Shown here: piece after piece, positions 62,901-64,000 of the stretch
How the letters are laid out: every line of letters starts with the position of its first letter
How positions within the stretch are numbered: position 1 is the first letter of the stretch
Source: G965232465 sp965276005
Lineage (GTDB): Bacteria; Pseudomonadota; Alphaproteobacteria; JAQWUY01
DNA: 64,000 bases
Direction of reading: 5' to 3'
NCBI GenBank assembly: GCA_965276005.1
Contig: OZ254962.1
Span: 1,240,001-1,304,000, forward strand
Translations under genes and position numbers: made by a program
Notes under the pieces: generated by a model
The model's input: only the letters and a program-made list of their open reading frames with translations
The model's database searches: none
What the model was told of the DNA's origin: nothing

Positions 62901-64000
62901 GGCAATCAGTGCATATGACAAAAATGCAGATGGCGGCATGGTGTATTTATTTGAAATAAACATCCGCAACAGTATTTGGGGAACCAATGTCATTTATACA
63001 CGCCGTATTGGCAACGACAGCGGTATTACATTAAGCAACGGGGACGAATTTGGGTATTCTGTTGCACTGAGTGGCGATGGGACAAAATTAGCGGTAGGTG
63101 CCACAGGTACAGAGAGTGGAGCCGGCGTGGTATATTTGTTTACCATTGGCGGCAACCAATGGGGAAATATAGTCACCGAAAAAAAGACTGTTGTAGAATC
63201 GTCCCGGAGTAAAATTGGATTCGGATCGAGTGTTGCCCTTAACAATGACGGATCGAAATTGGCGGTGGGTGCCACTGGCGATAACACGGGCATATCCAAT
63301 GCGGGGGCGGTGTATTTGTTTACTATTGCTGGTTCTAGCACCACATGGGGCAGTGGGGTTAGCCAAACAAAAAAGATTGCAAATGGTATTGCCCAGCTGT
63401 CGTTATCCTATTATGAACATTTCGGCAGTTCTGTTGCGTTAAGTGCCGATGGTGGCAGATTGGCGGTGGGTGCCGTATATAATGACACAGGGGCAACAAA
63501 TGCGGGGGCAATATATCTGTTTACTGTCAGCGGATCCACTTGGGGCAGTGCGGTTGTACAGGTCGCAAAAGTTGCCGATGGGTTAGGTGTTTCTTTGCAT
63601 CCAAATGATTATTTTGGTCGCAGTGTGTCTTTAAGCAGTGACGGTAGCAAATTGGTGGTCGGTGCCGATGGTAGGGATACGAAAAATGGCTATGACCATG
63701 CGTACAATCGTAAAGATGGTGCCGTGTATTTGTTTAGTGTTGGCGGCTCCACTTGGGGGCAGACAGTCACCCAAACGGGCATGATTACCCATCGTACCAG
63801 TGTGTCTTCGGATAAAGAGTATTTTGGCGATTCTGTTGCTTTGAATGGCGATGGATCGAAATTGGTGGTAAGTGCCACTTGTGCGTATAATTGTAAGGGG
63901 GGAGTGTCTATGTTTACTGTTGACGGATCCACTTGGGGCAATACAGTAAACCGCACAAATGGAATATTTGACAAAAAAGACCTTATTCTCGCCAAGAACG
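59968..64000 (+). CDS. Two-partner-secretion (haemagglutinin-type) exoprotein with FG-GAP-like repeats, 3' end outside the window
   Basis: Open for 1344 codons to the window edge. Signal peptide (KKIFMITASLYTVGALAGGFAYA), then the TPS domain: GLPSGGEVVDGNAHI, SFSVGKDNTVNFNQPSSDSATLNRVTG and the hallmark VFLVNPNGILI, which directs export through a TpsB outer-membrane pore (none seen here). A beta-helix follows to about residue 550. From about residue 565 at least twelve repeats of the form FGxSVALSxDGxKLAVGA...GAVYLF...WG run to the end, like FG-GAP propeller blades of integrins, so the mature protein may combine a stalk with one or more propellers. Likely an adhesin. It might be a substrate of the subtilisin-type lipoproteins at 7.8-23.7 kb. 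Confidence 0.8.
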   Translation, partial: MREMTYNKKIFMITASLYTVGALAGGFAYAGGLPSGGEVVDGNAHIYQRGSTLNIDQNTDKAIVNWNSFSVGKDNTVNFNQPSSDSATLNRVTGDLTSEVAGRINANGSVFLVNPNGILITADGVVDTGNFVASTLDIDNNDFLNGDYTFTKSGQNGVVSNRGTVSVDDGGFVALLGGAVKNDGTVRAHVGTVGFAGGEKIVMSFGNNDFLRVEVPTDKWEQLTDSQGNKVSATLDLGGKIESRGGFVDIAVADASDILRQSISISGIVSANTVSSTDGVISISGGTLGIAGNGRITADADYGNAGRIDVAVQSLNMSAPMSATAETGNGGTIKVSLQHGASLSRGAVLNASGKQGGSVSVIGGLSGDKYYKLVGSGDFVADSSDGTGGYINISNKNGLVGLFSGSISAKGTTMGGRIRIGGAFQGGSYNAKTSQLDKKAQDLFINRWSDSSGLVSAGKTSLGTGVHIDASSASGAGGTVVLWADHTTNNYAQITAIGATGGGAVEISGKEKVDSFGLKRVEVGNGVLLLDPKNVVIGKFADGLSQAKRIMSTTPLVSPFKLDDNDNFGISVAISEDGTKLAVGATGDDTGASNNGAVYLFKVDGKGSQWGNTLMQDYKIAYASGFYVKQSNAQFGTSVAFNDDGTKLVVGMPFVKKVSSYRNGKGRIFMFSVRWGKGVYRTAELEYGGNGYFGTGVALSDDGTKLAVGETHDNGGNKDDAGSVSLFVLSGDGNNWGTSPNRWRTGRIVHNVGGLKLSAHDAFGYSVALSGDGATLAVGAVGDDTEASYSACVSCVGTQSNAGAVYLFSVGGDRWGKTVTKTAKIDDTLDWVYNGLRLNAYDNFGSSVALSDDGKKLAVGAKYSDIGGKNRGAIYLFTISGSKPTFRTKITSSSVSIPDKSAFGSAVALTPDGAKMVVGAAESSSGGTERGAVYLLNANWSSESVTTKHIITHQDTLDLTHSLYFGASVALSSDASKLAISAYDKNADGGMVYLFEINIRNSIWGTNVIYTRRIGNDSGITLSNGDEFGYSVALSGDGTKLAVGATGTESGAGVVYLFTIGGNQWGNIVTEKKTVVESSRSKIGFGSSVALNNDGSKLAVGATGDNTGISNAGAVYLFTIAGSSTTWGSGVSQTKKIANGIAQLSLSYYEHFGSSVALSADGGRLAVGAVYNDTGATNAGAIYLFTVSGSTWGSAVVQVAKVADGLGVSLHPNDYFGRSVSLSSDGSKLVVGADGRDTKNGYDHAYNRKDGAVYLFSVGGSTWGQTVTQTGMITHRTSVSSDKEYFGDSVALNGDGSKLVVSATCAYNCKGGVSMFTVDGSTWGNTVNRTNGIFDKKDLILAKN

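Overview
The window is a chromosomal segment of a Gram-negative bacterium, most probably an alphaproteobacterium. The evidence is lgt with outer-membrane lipoproteins, a class 2 pyrD followed by a NagD-like HAD gene, a cognate corrinoid protein followed by a small 'virulence factor' family gene, an IalB-like secreted protein, and a holin of the three-helix type known from gene transfer agents. I cannot place it below class. Many promoters look like plain sigma-70 sites (TTGACA, 16-18 bp, TATAAT-like), and at least two appear to give leaderless mRNAs (mnmC and a toxin-antitoxin pair).

Layout. 0-4 kb: the 3' part of a large RTX calcium-binding exoprotein, closed by a clear terminator. 4-7.4 kb: mnmC, an aquaporin-like channel with degenerate NPA motifs, tRNA-Pro(GGG) and a YrdC/Sua5-family protein. 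7.8-23.7 kb: six tandem paralogous lipoproteins, each with a Gly/Asn-rich tether, a subtilisin-like (S8) domain and a C-terminal domain that looks like an outer-membrane barrel. They form one operon with 13-nt gaps, and in all six the catalytic Asp position reads Glu. 23.8-31 kb: an ABM monooxygenase, a flavodoxin-like reductase, prs, pgeF, lgt, a corrinoid protein, a HEPN-like protein, a MOSC protein and two tiny membrane proteins. 31.6-35.6 kb: grpE diverging from dnaK-dnaJ, with convincing heat-shock (RpoH) promoters facing both ways.

35.8-53.2 kb is the accessory part. It holds an AT-rich OLD-like ATPase/TOPRIM gene and a lysis cassette (membrane/coiled-coil protein, SleB-type endolysin, GTA-type holin). 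Ordinary metabolism follows (pyrD, HAD, nadA-nadB-nadC) with a HigBA-like toxin-antitoxin pair. Last comes a compact T7/podovirus-like virion module: capsid, two tail-tube/nozzle proteins, small virion proteins, tail fibre and large terminase. I find no portal, integrase, replication or repressor gene. The split between a lysis locus and a structural locus, both embedded in host genes, suggests either a decayed phage or a domesticated particle system of the gene-transfer-agent kind built on a podovirus plan.

53.4-59.7 kb: plsC, polA (with a Thr/Asp repeat linker) and an operon of an ABC ATPase, a small unknown, a TrmH/SpoU RNA methyltransferase and an IalB-like secreted protein. 60-64 kb: the 5' part of a two-partner-secretion (filamentous haemagglutinin-type) exoprotein, followed by at least twelve FG-GAP-like repeats and running off the window.

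A palindrome-rich repeat of about 125 bp occurs once near 24.2 kb and four times in tandem inside the phage module. Surface biology dominates the window: RTX, lipoprotein proteases, TPS exoprotein and lipoprotein maturation by Lgt. Subtilisin-type lipoprotein autotransporters such as Bordetella SphB1 mature FHA-type exoproteins, so the peptidase array and the TPS protein may be functionally linked; that link is inference.
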